A stretch of DNA of 21,677 nt, from NCBI GenBank assembly GCA_905206805.1, contig CAJLIR010000022.1:1-21677 (forward strand), given 5' to 3'. This document shows, piece by piece, positions 1-6,501 of this stretch. This stretch comes from an uncultured Caryophanales bacterium (GTDB lineage: Bacteria > Bacillota_I > Bacilli_A > RF39 > UBA660). The notes beneath the pieces are model-generated. The model was not told the DNA's origin, made no database searches, and saw only the letters and a program-made list of their open reading frames with translations. A program made the position numbers and the translations under genes. Numbering within the stretch: position 1 is the first letter of the stretch; each line of letters begins with the position of its first letter.

Positions 1-58
1 CAATTTAATTCTCCTTTCTATTTGATCCTATTTATAATATACTAAATAAAAGTTTCAA
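1..58 (-). promoter_or_regulatory. Promoter, RBS and possible TTG start of a gene leaving the window
   Basis: Read on the minus strand, a TTGAAA (-35, 53-58) and TATAAA (-10, 31-36) with a 16-bp spacer are followed by AGGAG (11-15) and, after 7 nt, a TTG at 3-1. This is a complete set of start signals for a gene whose body lies to the left of the window. No protein identity can be given because only the start codon is visible. Confidence 0.4.
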
Positions 59-60
59 AT

Positions 61-82
61 CCTTTTTTTATACAAAAAAAGG
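61..82 (-). terminator. Hairpin between the pilin gene and the left-edge gene
   Basis: CCTTTTTTT and AAAAAAAGG form a 9-bp stem around a 4-nt loop. It is the only hairpin between the pilin stop codon (115) and the next promoter, so it may end the pilin transcript. It lacks a separate U-tract after the stem on the minus strand, which makes this a weak call. Confidence 0.3.
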
Positions 83-114
83 TTCAAATTAATGAACTCT
101 TAAAAATTTTATAT

Positions 115-1299
115 TTATTTTTTTATTGTTATTACTGGACGAACACCATAACCACCTGAACCAAAGGCCTGACCTATGACTCCATTAGAACCAATATACA
201 TTGCAGATCTAATATCAGTAGTATAACCACCAGCGCCATGAACTGCATTTAAAGTCCACCAAGCACCATAGGTATTTCCACATAAAGATGTATCACAATA
301 TAGCCACTCATCATAATCACTATCACTTGATAATTTTTCTATATGCGAGGGATTAGGTGAATATGAATGGGTTGCATAACTAATTGTTTTGGGTGTTAAA
401 TTTACATATTCAGAAAAACTTATTAACCTTACATAATCTGATACATAATTATTACAATATGCACCATTAATCAAATTAAGTTCATCTTCTAAATCTCCTC
501 CATACGTTTTTTTTCCATCACTTCCATGCGAAGGATCAGCACATATATTAGTTTCGACCATTTCATTAATTATTTTACTTCGTAATTCAGAATATAAAGT
601 TTCATTCAAATACTTTCTTATCAACGACTTATCCCAGCTATATACAAAATTTGAACCATCAAACGTACAATTATTACTGCTGTCATAAACTCCACTACAA
701 TGTGCCATATATCTAACATTTTCTAATTGTCTAGAATCCATCAATAATGTTACATAACCATTGTAATCACTTATTACATGCCAATTATATCCTCCTAAAC
801 TTACTGCTTCACCAGATTTATAACTTTCATTAAGCAATTTATATGATATAGGTTCCTCTGAATCCGAACAATTGAAATCACCAGTTACCATATAATTACA
901 AACATAATCATTTATTGTTGCAGTTGGTACACTTATATCTTTACCCTTGTTACTTATCACAACAACACCACTAGTTGGTACAGTACCTTTAAATTCTAAA
1001 TAATCTAAATTCGTTAAATCATAATTTTTATTCTTAAATTCATTTTGTAATTTACATTCTTCACCATCACACTCAAAAATTACCTTTTCACTTGGAAACC
1101 TTCCACCATTTTTTACCATAAAAGTTGTAACATAATTTTCTGCAGATTTTACAAGACCCACAATAGATTCTTCTGATGATTTTAAATTAGCTTTATTTAT
1201 TGAATCAATAATTTGTGGTACAGCAATCAAAGATATTACTGAAAAAATTACTATTACTGCTAATAACTCTATTAACGTAAAGCCTCTACTTTTTTCCAT
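115..1299 (-). CDS. Type IV pilin-like protein with C-terminal DUF6273 domain
   Basis: 394 residues. The N-terminus is a textbook class III (prepilin) signal: a short basic leader, cleavage after Gly6 in RGFTLIELL, Glu5 of the mature protein at residue 11, and a hydrophobic helix to about residue 30. Such proteins are cut and N-methylated by a prepilin peptidase and assembled in, or anchored to, the membrane. Residues 30-145 look like a pilin head. From about 150 to the end the pattern matches DUF6273: a GYNWHVI start, WDKSLIRKYLN, WWTLN and a YGVRPVITI ending. This domain is common on surface proteins of gut Bacillota and its function is unknown. Nine cysteines (77-340) could form disulfides outside the cell. 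GGTAGGATGGTG precedes the ATG. No assembly ATPase, platform protein or peptidase is in the window, so its machinery must be elsewhere. The pilin-like N-terminus is certain; the role of the large domain is not. Confidence 0.85.
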   Translation of the reverse strand: MEKSRGFTLIELLAVIVIFSVISLIAVPQIIDSINKANLKSSEESIVGLVKSAENYVTTFMVKNGGRFPSEKVIFECDGEECKLQNEFKNKNYDLTNLDYLEFKGTVPTSGVVVISNKGKDISVPTATINDYVCNYMVTGDFNCSDSEEPISYKLLNESYKSGEAVSLGGYNWHVISDYNGYVTLLMDSRQLENVRYMAHCSGVYDSSNNCTFDGSNFVYSWDKSLIRKYLNETLYSELRSKIINEMVETNICADPSHGSDGKKTYGGDLEDELNLINGAYCNNYVSDYVRLISFSEYVNLTPKTISYATHSYSPNPSHIEKLSSDSDYDEWLYCDTSLCGNTYGAWWTLNAVHGAGGYTTDIRSAMYIGSNGVIGQAFGSGGYGVRPVITIKK

Positions 1300-1325
1300 C
1301 TTAACACCATCCTACCATACATATC

Positions 1326-1354
1326 ATACTATCATTATGTTAAAATTTTATCAA
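1326..1354 (-). promoter_or_regulatory. Predicted sigma-A promoter of the pilin-like gene
   Basis: TTGATA (-35, 1349-1354) and TAGTAT (-10, 1326-1331) are separated by exactly 17 bp on the minus strand. They lie 27 nt upstream of the pilin ATG and just downstream of the histidine kinase terminator, so the pilin gene is probably transcribed alone. Confidence 0.5.
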
Positions 1355-1358
1355 GTTT

Positions 1359-1396
1359 AAAAATGCTAAATTTACATTTCTTTACAAATTTAGCAT
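1359..1396 (-). terminator. Rho-independent terminator of the histidine kinase gene
   Basis: ATGCTAAATTT (1363-1373) and AAATTTAGCAT (1386-1396) form a perfect 11-bp stem with a 12-nt loop. On the minus strand a run of U follows the stem. The 5' arm includes the last codons and stop of the kinase gene (stop at 1382), so gene end and terminator are fused. Confidence 0.8.
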
Positions 1397-2623
1397 AACA
1401 CTAACAACAGTTCCTTCATTTTCACGGGAAGAATAATTTATTTTTCCTCCATGAGCTTCCACTATTTCAATACATAAAGAAGTTCCAAGTCCAGTTCCAT
1501 TTGCCTTAGTTGTAAAAAATAAGTCTTTTATTTTACCTAAAACCTCTTTGCTCATCCCAATACCATTATCTTCTATAAAAATTTCTATATTATCATTATT
1601 CTCTTTACTATATATTTTTATATTACCAACCTTATTATCCGGTATTGCTTCAACACTATTTTTTATCAAATTAATAAAAACTTGTTTTAATCGATTATAA
1701 TCTCCCTCAATGTATAATTCAGAATCAGGAATTTCTAAATCCAACTTTATATTTTTATTTTTCATAATTGGTTTTAAACTATCAACAACATCTTCTATTA
1801 ATAAATAAATATCCATAGTTTCCTTTTCAACCTTTACTTTTGTCATAGTTAAAAAATCTTGCAAAATTATTAGAACTCTTTCAATTTCCTCTCTCAAAAT
1901 TGGTATATATTTTATACTATGTTCTATATTATTTGTATCAAACATATCTAAATAACCCTTACAAACCGCAATTGGATTTTTTATCTCATGAGCTATTTTA
2001 AAAATAGATGTATGAATTTGCTTTTCTTGTTTTAATTCTTTAATACTCATATGATATTTAATTATTTCTTCACCTTTTTCAAACAATAATGTTGCAAAAT
2101 AAACTGTTAAATATAGCATTAATATAAGTATTAATATTTGGCAGAAAAAATTAGCATAATCTATATTAAGTGTTTTTTTAGATAAAATTATAGTTAATGT
2201 AAAAAAGAAAGCTTTTACAATAATAAATGAATTTATATATTTGTCACTAAATTCTTTCTTTTTTCTAAGTACCATATAAAGTAAAAAATATATTATATAT
2301 TCTATTATAATTAATGGTATATTCAAATGAAACTCTCTAGTGTAACAAAGAATACTGACTATGGATAAAAATAAAACAGTCCCTTTTCTTTCTTTTAAAT
2401 ATGCAATAACTAAAATTGCGTTAAATATAATTGGCGGAAAATCTGAAAAAATTGGATTCGTAAATTTTATAACCATATAAAATGAACTAATTAAAGCAAC
2501 ATCTAAAAACAAATTATTTTCTTCATTACAATAATTTCTATTATAGGCAACATAAAATAAAAATAAAAGTAATGGATAAGTAATATAAATGATACTCAAA
2601 AGAATATTAGTATATAAATTCAT
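1382..2623 (-). CDS. Orphan membrane sensor histidine kinase (KinB/sporulation-kinase-like)
   Basis: 413 residues from the ATG preceded by AAAGGGG; a longer reading frame starting at 2707 lacks such a site. About six hydrophobic segments fill residues 5-180 with no large extracellular domain. The HisKA part carries the phospho-accepting His212 in AHEIKNP. The HATPase part has an N-box (Asn322 in IKNSVEA), G1 (EDNGIGM, 351-357), an F-box (FFTTK) and G2 (GTGLGTSLC, 376-384). This order is typical of the small membrane kinases that feed phosphate to Spo0F or Spo0A in spore formers, and the GTGLGTSLCIEIVEAHGG ending is close to that group. No response regulator lies beside it, so it is an orphan kinase and its partner is unknown. 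It has its own terminator. The upstream region holds two inverted TGTCGAA sites, discussed separately. Kinase activity is secure; the link to sporulation is an inference. Confidence 0.88.
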   Translation of the reverse strand: MNLYTNILLSIIYITYPLLLFLFYVAYNRNYCNEENNLFLDVALISSFYMVIKFTNPIFSDFPPIIFNAILVIAYLKERKGTVLFLSIVSILCYTREFHLNIPLIIIEYIIYFLLYMVLRKKKEFSDKYINSFIIVKAFFFTLTIILSKKTLNIDYANFFCQILILILMLYLTVYFATLLFEKGEEIIKYHMSIKELKQEKQIHTSIFKIAHEIKNPIAVCKGYLDMFDTNNIEHSIKYIPILREEIERVLIILQDFLTMTKVKVEKETMDIYLLIEDVVDSLKPIMKNKNIKLDLEIPDSELYIEGDYNRLKQVFINLIKNSVEAIPDNKVGNIKIYSKENNDNIEIFIEDNGIGMSKEVLGKIKDLFFTTKANGTGLGTSLCIEIVEAHGGKINYSSRENEGTVVSVMLNL

Positions 2624-2635
2624 AGTAATTCCCCT

Positions 2636-2678
2636 TTCGACAATAATATACATTAATCGGTATGCAAATTTTGTCGAA
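2636..2678 (-). promoter_or_regulatory. Promoter region of the kinase gene with two inverted TGTCGAA (0A-box-like) sites
   Basis: TTCGACAA (2636-2643) and TTGTCGAA (2671-2678) are perfect inverted copies of the Spo0A box core TGTCGAA. The distal one contains TCGACA (2672-2677), which reads as a -35 element on the minus strand. TATATT (2645-2650) would be the -10, with a long 21-bp spacer. Long-spaced sigma-A promoters with 0A boxes over the -35 are known from Spo0A-activated genes such as spoIIG. The second site would lie at the transcription start, just before the AGGGG ribosome binding site. Confidence 0.4.
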
Positions 2679-2792
2679 CAAAGAGAAAAAAATAAAAAAT
2701 TTATCATTTTTTATTTGTATAATAAGAATAAATCATTTAAATAAATTACATTTAATTAAACTCATAAATAATTTTAAGTAAAATGCTAAATC

Positions 2793-3335
2793 TTATCCTT
2801 TTTTATACTTAAAACATTCCTTATCATGAGAATAAATAACTCCTATTGCCTGAAGGTAAGAATATATTATTGTTGTTCCCACAAATTTCATACCACGACT
2901 CATTAAATCTTTTGAAATATCATCAGATAATTTAGAATGTGTTAAATTTAATTCATATATTATTTTACCTTTAGTAAAACTATTTAAATAATTACTAAAA
3001 GAACCAAACTCAGTTTGTATTTTTTTAAATATTTTAGCGTTATTAATACTCATCTTTATTTTTAATTTATTTCTAATAATACCTTTATTTTGTAATAATT
3101 CATCTATTTTTTTATCATCATAATTAATTATTTTATCTAAATTAAAATTATCATAACATAATTTAAAATTATCCCTTTTATTTAAAACACATTCCCAAGA
3201 TAATCCAGCTTGAAATGATTCTAAAATGAGCATTTCAAATAAATATGAATCATCTAAATTAAGTATTCCCCATTCAAAATCATGATAATCTATATATTTT
3301 TTATTATCTAAATTACACCACTTGCATCTAATCAT
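2793..3335 (-). CDS. tag: DNA-3-methyladenine glycosylase I
   Basis: 180 residues, close to the E. coli Tag length of 187. The family removes 3-methyladenine from alkylated DNA in the first step of base excision repair, acting in the cytoplasm. The zinc 'snap' ligands are all present: Cys4 (IRCKW), His18 (YHDFEW), His170 and Cys174 (HDKEC). The conserved base-binding segment FEMLILESFQAGLSW includes Glu39 and Trp47, and GMKFVGTTIIYSYLQAIG near the C-terminus is also diagnostic. TAGGTG precedes the ATG. It lies 18 nt after the DUF3781 stub and is probably cotranscribed with it. No odd features; high confidence. Confidence 0.95.
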   Translation of the reverse strand: MIRCKWCNLDNKKYIDYHDFEWGILNLDDSYLFEMLILESFQAGLSWECVLNKRDNFKLCYDNFNLDKIINYDDKKIDELLQNKGIIRNKLKIKMSINNAKIFKKIQTEFGSFSNYLNSFTKGKIIYELNLTHSKLSDDISKDLMSRGMKFVGTTIIYSYLQAIGVIYSHDKECFKYKKG

Positions 3336-3353
3336 ATAACACCTACAAATTAA

Positions 3354-3425
3354 TTAATCATACTCAACTCCTAATACAGTTGTATGAATTTTATCTATAT
3401 TTTTAATTAATAAATACTTATTCAT
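3354..3425 (-). pseudogene. N-terminal stub of a DUF3781-like gene (23 codons)
   Basis: GTGAGG followed by ATG opens a frame that reads LLIKNIDKIHTTVLGVEYD and then stops with TAA. The NIDKIHTT.LGV block resembles the start of DUF3781 proteins, which normally continue for about 70 more residues; nothing recognisable continues in any frame before the tag start codon. The ribosome binding site and start are intact and the rest of the gene is gone, so I read it as a truncated relic. The family assignment rests on about 12 residues recognised from memory. Confidence 0.45.
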
Positions 3426-3461
3426 ATATACCTCACATAATATCTTTATAGAATTATTAAA

Positions 3462-3950
3462 TTATATTTCCACAATATTAATTTGGTTTCCATGTTCTTT
3501 TATAATTTCTATTAAATCACAAGTTTTTAACCAAATTGTTGCAGTATTATCATTTGGATGTATTCCTATTATTTTTTTGTCATCAAGAAATTCTTTATCT
3601 AAAAAAAATTGAACCTTTAATTCTTTATCATTTAATAATCCAAATGGAGTTACTGAACCAGGTTTTAAATTTAAAATACCTTCTAAATCACAAGGAGAAG
3701 CAAAACTTAAAGGACGAGTATTATTTTTTTCTCTAAATTTTTTTAAATCAACTCTCTTATTACCTCTAACAGTTATAAGATAATAATTCCTTTTTTTATC
3801 ATCACAAACAAATAAATTTTTAGCATCATATTCTGGATATGGAACTTTAACTTTTGATAATTCGTCCATACTAAAAACTGCTTCATGCTCTGTTATTTCA
3901 TACCATATATTTCTTTTATTTATAAATTCATATACTTCCTTTTTATTCAT
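3462..3950 (-). CDS. Prolyl-tRNA deacylase, YbaK/ProX (PrdX) family
   Basis: 162 residues, the usual size for a free-standing trans-editing protein related to the INS domain of prolyl-tRNA synthetase. Family members hydrolyse mischarged tRNA-Pro, mostly Ala-tRNA-Pro for the ProX type, and so protect translation fidelity. Visible signatures are the conserved lysine region AKNLFVCDDKKRNYYLI (Lys44), LKPGSVTPFGLLND (96-108) and GIHPNDNTAT (129-138), which together are specific to the PrdX branch rather than to YbaK of E. coli. The ribosome binding site is weak (AGAAG). It sits between a GNAT gene upstream (44-nt gap) and the DUF3781 stub/tag pair downstream, all in the same direction, so a loose housekeeping operon is plausible. 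Confidence 0.88.
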   Translation of the reverse strand: MNKKEVYEFINKRNIWYEITEHEAVFSMDELSKVKVPYPEYDAKNLFVCDDKKRNYYLITVRGNKRVDLKKFREKNNTRPLSFASPCDLEGILNLKPGSVTPFGLLNDKELKVQFFLDKEFLDDKKIIGIHPNDNTATIWLKTCDLIEIIKEHGNQINIVEI

Positions 3951-3994
3951 AGTTTATCTTCTTTCACATCAGTATTTTTTATTAAAAAATTATA

Positions 3995-4459
3995 TTAATC
4001 ATATTTTTTAATTTCAAATTTATATAAACTTTCTCCACTTTTTAATTTTTTTATAAAAACTGCTCCAAATTTTTCATAATAATTTTCTAAATCAGTTTTT
4101 AAATATAGAATCTTAAAACCTCTATTCCTAGCTTCATTTAGTATAGCATCATTCAATATTTTTGAATAGCCATGCCCTCTAAATTTTTTCTTTACATACA
4201 TTGTTGCATACCAAGGTGTTAACTCTATTTCTTCATCACAATCTTTTGGAAATATAGATATAAACCCGATTAATTCATCATTTTTTACTAAAACTAATTT
4301 GCAAAAATTTTCATAAAAAAACATATCACAAATTTTTCTTTTTTTTCTTATAATTCTTTCTGACTTGTTTTCATCCTTATTATGAGCCCATTCTTCATAT
4401 TCTAGTTTTGCAACTTCATCTAAATATTCCTGTTTATTTTGTAAATTATATATTTCCAT
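3995..4459 (-). CDS. GNAT family N-acetyltransferase
   Basis: 154 residues, one GNAT domain. Motif A, which binds the acetyl-CoA pyrophosphate, is FRGHGYSKIL at 93-102 (R-x-x-G-x-G/S type), preceded by the beta-4 strand WYATMYVKKKF. Motif B is visible as NYYEKFGAVFIKK (126-138), the 'YxxxGF' position of small-molecule acetyltransferases. GAGGATA lies 7 nt before the ATG. The substrate cannot be told from the sequence. The gene follows the Fic gene; copy A of the direct repeat (4483-4518) lies in its leader. Confidence 0.85.
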   Translation of the reverse strand: MEIYNLQNKQEYLDEVAKLEYEEWAHNKDENKSERIIRKKRKICDMFFYENFCKLVLVKNDELIGFISIFPKDCDEEIELTPWYATMYVKKKFRGHGYSKILNDAILNEARNRGFKILYLKTDLENYYEKFGAVFIKKLKSGESLYKFEIKKYD

Positions 4460-4482
4460 ATTCTATATCCTCAACATTATTT

Positions 4483-4518
4483 ATAATACAAAAAGACAAA
4501 TAGGTTTATTTATCTATT
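4483..4518 (-). repeat. Direct repeat flanking fic, copy A
   Basis: On the minus strand AATAGATAAAT, then a 5-nt insert, then TATTTGTCTTTTTGT and (A/G)TTAT. This matches copy B at 5156-5186, which lacks the 5-nt insert. Copy A begins just after the Fic stop codon and ends 24 nt before the GNAT start codon. Confidence 0.7.
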
Positions 4519-4546
4519 TAATTTATAAGGAATTTAAAACCTATTT
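4491..4546 (-). terminator. Possible terminator overlapping the fic stop codon
   Basis: AAATAGGTTT (4498-4507) pairs perfectly with AAACCTATTT (4537-4546) over a 29-nt loop. On the minus strand the stem is followed by GUC and U5. The Fic stop codon (4541-4543) lies inside the first arm. The loop is long, so termination may be partial. Confidence 0.45.
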
Positions 4547-5143
4547 ATCCAACTCTATAGTGGAATAAGTATTATAACCTTCATAATGATAACTAGCATC
4601 TATACCATTCATATATACATTTCTATCATTAATAGCGTCCGTTAAAGCAGATTCCAATAATACTTTTATTTCTGTATCTCTAATGGGACTTCTTTCCATT
4701 GCAAGAAGATAATCTTCTTTATTAACCTTACTCCAATCAACAACTTTATTAAGTTCATGTTTTAATATCATATCTAACCAAATTCGAGTACTTCTTCCGT
4801 TCCCTTCACGAAATGGATGAGCGATATTCATCTCAACATATTTTTTAATTATTTCATCAAAATTATTTTGGGGCATATCGTTTATTTTTAATAAAATATC
4901 ATTTAAATATAAGGCAGATGCAAATCTAAAATTACCCTTTACAAGATTGTCTTTTCTAACTTTACCTGCAAAATCATAAATATCTTTAAACAAAAATTCA
5001 TGTATTTTTGATAAACCATTAAAAGTTTCAAATTCATTAATTTTATTTGTGTCAAATAATTCTAATGCCTTTAATTTTGTAATTCTTTCCTCTTCTTTTG
5101 ACAACTCTATTTCATTAGTAATTCCTAATTTATTTTCTAGCAT
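4541..5143 (-). CDS. fic: Class III Fic AMP-transferase with C-terminal autoinhibitory helix
   Basis: 200 residues from the ATG preceded by GAGGGTG; the longer frame to 5191 has no ribosome binding site and reads into the repeat. The catalytic motif HPFREGNGRSTR spans 109-120, with His109 as base and an intact Asn/Arg set, so the enzyme should transfer AMP from ATP to a target hydroxyl. SYHYEGY at 184-190 fits the inhibitory (S/T)xxxE(G/N) motif, Glu188 being the residue that blocks ATP gamma-phosphate. Its C-terminal location defines class III, as in Neisseria meningitidis NmFic. Many stretches (KYVEMNIAHPF, STRIWLD, AMERSP, DFAGK.R) look the same as in NmFic. Related Fic toxins AMPylate type II topoisomerases; NmFic is controlled by tetramer formation and self-AMPylation. 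The target here is unknown. No antitoxin gene is needed or seen. The gene follows DUF1848 by 48 nt and is bracketed by a direct repeat. Confidence 0.92.
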   Translation of the reverse strand: MLENKLGITNEIELSKEEERITKLKALELFDTNKINEFETFNGLSKIHEFLFKDIYDFAGKVRKDNLVKGNFRFASALYLNDILLKINDMPQNNFDEIIKKYVEMNIAHPFREGNGRSTRIWLDMILKHELNKVVDWSKVNKEDYLLAMERSPIRDTEIKVLLESALTDAINDRNVYMNGIDASYHYEGYNTYSTIELDK

Positions 5144-5155
5144 TTTATCACCCTC

Positions 5156-5186
5156 ATAACACAAAAAGACAAATAATTTATCTATT
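5156..5186 (-). repeat. Direct repeat flanking fic, copy B
   Basis: The minus strand reads AATAGATAAAT directly followed by TATTTGTCTTTTTGT and GTTAT. It is the partner of copy A at 4483-4518. Copy B fills the gap between the DUF1848 stop codon (5192) and the Fic ribosome binding site. Confidence 0.7.
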
Positions 5187-5191
5187 ATCAA

Positions 5192-6082
5192 TTATTTTAT
5201 TCTTTCTTTTATTATGTCTGTTTCTTTTAATTCACCTATTAACAATGATGAATTTGGATTGTGCATTTTGTAATTTTCATTTACTTTTTTTTCATCAAAG
5301 TTAGCATAACAATACTTACAAAAGTGCTTACAAGAATTATATACTCCAATATCAACCATTTTTACACAATGACATTTTCGCATTTTTCTTGCAGTCCATT
5401 CTTCTTTATATATTTTACCAGTTAATTTATATGCTAATGTATGAGATAAACACTCATCCTTAGAAAATCCATACTCTGTTAAATTTCTATCTTCAAAACA
5501 AGTATGAACAATAAGTCCGTGTTTTCTAGCACTCTTACTAAAACTTTCCCCTATTGTTTTATAATCATTTTCAGTAAATGCTTTATAATTTAAAGTTTTT
5601 TCATTTTTTCTAACATTTTTATAATCATCTATAAAGGAAATTAATATTTTACTAACATAACATTCAAGTAAGCTACATAATTTTTTAAATGCTTTTGTAT
5701 GATATTCAAGGCTATATTTAGGACTTATAAATACTGGATCATATCTTATTACTATATTATCTTTTCCAATTAATTTGGACAATTTTTTTATTGCTTCAAT
5801 TATTTGTCCTTTAGGTGGTACATTCGGTTCAATATCATTTTTGTATGCTGTTAATGTTACATGGAATAATATCGGTTTATCTATTTCTTTTATATATTTT
5901 AAAATTGGTATAGGATTTTTAGTACAAAATAAAATGGCATCTACATCATCAAAATTTATTCTATTTACTAGATTAGGATTAAATGGATTTCTTACATCCA
6001 CAAAACCTGCTCTATATCTATTCATAAACCATTCTGTATAAAATGCTACTATATCTGTTCTACCGCTTACATTTAAAATCAT
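5192..6082 (-). CDS. DUF1848 family protein with C-terminal cysteine cluster
   Basis: 296 residues, starting at the ATG preceded by AAGGAT; a longer frame to 6145 overlaps the upstream gene and lacks a site. It begins with the family's ILNVSGRTDIVAFY block and has a barrel-like middle with VDAILFCTKNP (47-57) and NIVIRYDPVFISP (109-121). At the C-terminus, CHC (237-239) and DIGVYNSCKHFCKYCYAN hold Cys251, Cys255 and Cys258. The CxxxCxxC spacing equals the radical-SAM cluster motif, and the family is suspected to bind an Fe-S cluster, but no reaction is established for DUF1848. It lies between a 68-residue protein (22 nt upstream) and the Fic gene (48 nt downstream), probably one transcript. 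Family assignment is firm; function is open. Confidence 0.88.
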   Translation of the reverse strand: MILNVSGRTDIVAFYTEWFMNRYRAGFVDVRNPFNPNLVNRINFDDVDAILFCTKNPIPILKYIKEIDKPILFHVTLTAYKNDIEPNVPPKGQIIEAIKKLSKLIGKDNIVIRYDPVFISPKYSLEYHTKAFKKLCSLLECYVSKILISFIDDYKNVRKNEKTLNYKAFTENDYKTIGESFSKSARKHGLIVHTCFEDRNLTEYGFSKDECLSHTLAYKLTGKIYKEEWTARKMRKCHCVKMVDIGVYNSCKHFCKYCYANFDEKKVNENYKMHNPNSSLLIGELKETDIIKERIK

Positions 6083-6104
6083 TTTTTTATCCTTATATTT
6101 TAAT

Positions 6105-6311
6105 CTAAACGCTATCACTAACAGATACAACAATTTTAAAATCATTACCTTTATTAGTTAAAGAATTTTCAACCTTAGTTGGTAATACTAAATATACTTT
6201 TCTACTTACAATATCATCATTTTTAAGGCCTTTTATCGTTATAATTTTTCGTTTATTATTAAATAAAGAAACTATATATTCAACTAAACAATCTGTAAAT
6301 ATTTTTACCAT
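6105..6311 (-). CDS. 68-residue protein of unknown function
   Basis: The start at 6311 is set by GGAGGGAATAGT just before the ATG; an upstream in-frame ATG at 6338 lacks a site. The protein is basic, with a possible helix at the start (TDCLVEYIVSLF) followed by strands (KKxxTIKGL, KVYLVLPTKVEN, FKIVVSVSDSV). It has no membrane segment or signal peptide. I do not recognise it. It is the first gene of the DUF1848-fic operon, 22 nt before DUF1848, so it may act with that protein or be a small regulator. Confidence 0.65.
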   Translation of the reverse strand: MVKIFTDCLVEYIVSLFNNKRKIITIKGLKNDDIVSRKVYLVLPTKVENSLTNKGNDFKIVVSVSDSV

Positions 6312-6357
6312 ACTATTCCCTCCAATACTATTATACATTTATATAATAATTTTAGAT

Positions 6358-6367
6358 AGTACGTACT
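6358..6367. promoter_or_regulatory. Perfect palindrome AGTACGTACT upstream of the DUF1848-fic operon
   Basis: A 10-bp perfect palindrome lies 47 bp upstream of the first gene of the operon. A TATAAT occurs further down at about 6330-6335 (minus strand). Its GC-containing core stands out in this AT-rich spacer, so it may be an operator, but it is short. Confidence 0.25.
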
Positions 6368-6417
6368 TAAAAATAAGTGTAAAAATATTTTAATATTTAT
6401 AGTATTAATCTAAACAG

Positions 6418-6451
6418 AAAAAATCACCTAACTCGACATTGATTTAGGTGA
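6418..6451 (-). terminator. Rho-independent terminator of the sigma factor gene
   Basis: TCACCTAA (6424-6431) pairs with TTAGGTGA (6444-6451) around a 12-nt loop. On the minus strand U6 follows directly. It lies 50 nt after the sigma factor stop codon. Confidence 0.85.
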
Positions 6452-6501
6452 AACCAAAACATAGGCAACACCCAACATGCTAATATTAAGTGTTACGTTT
6501 T

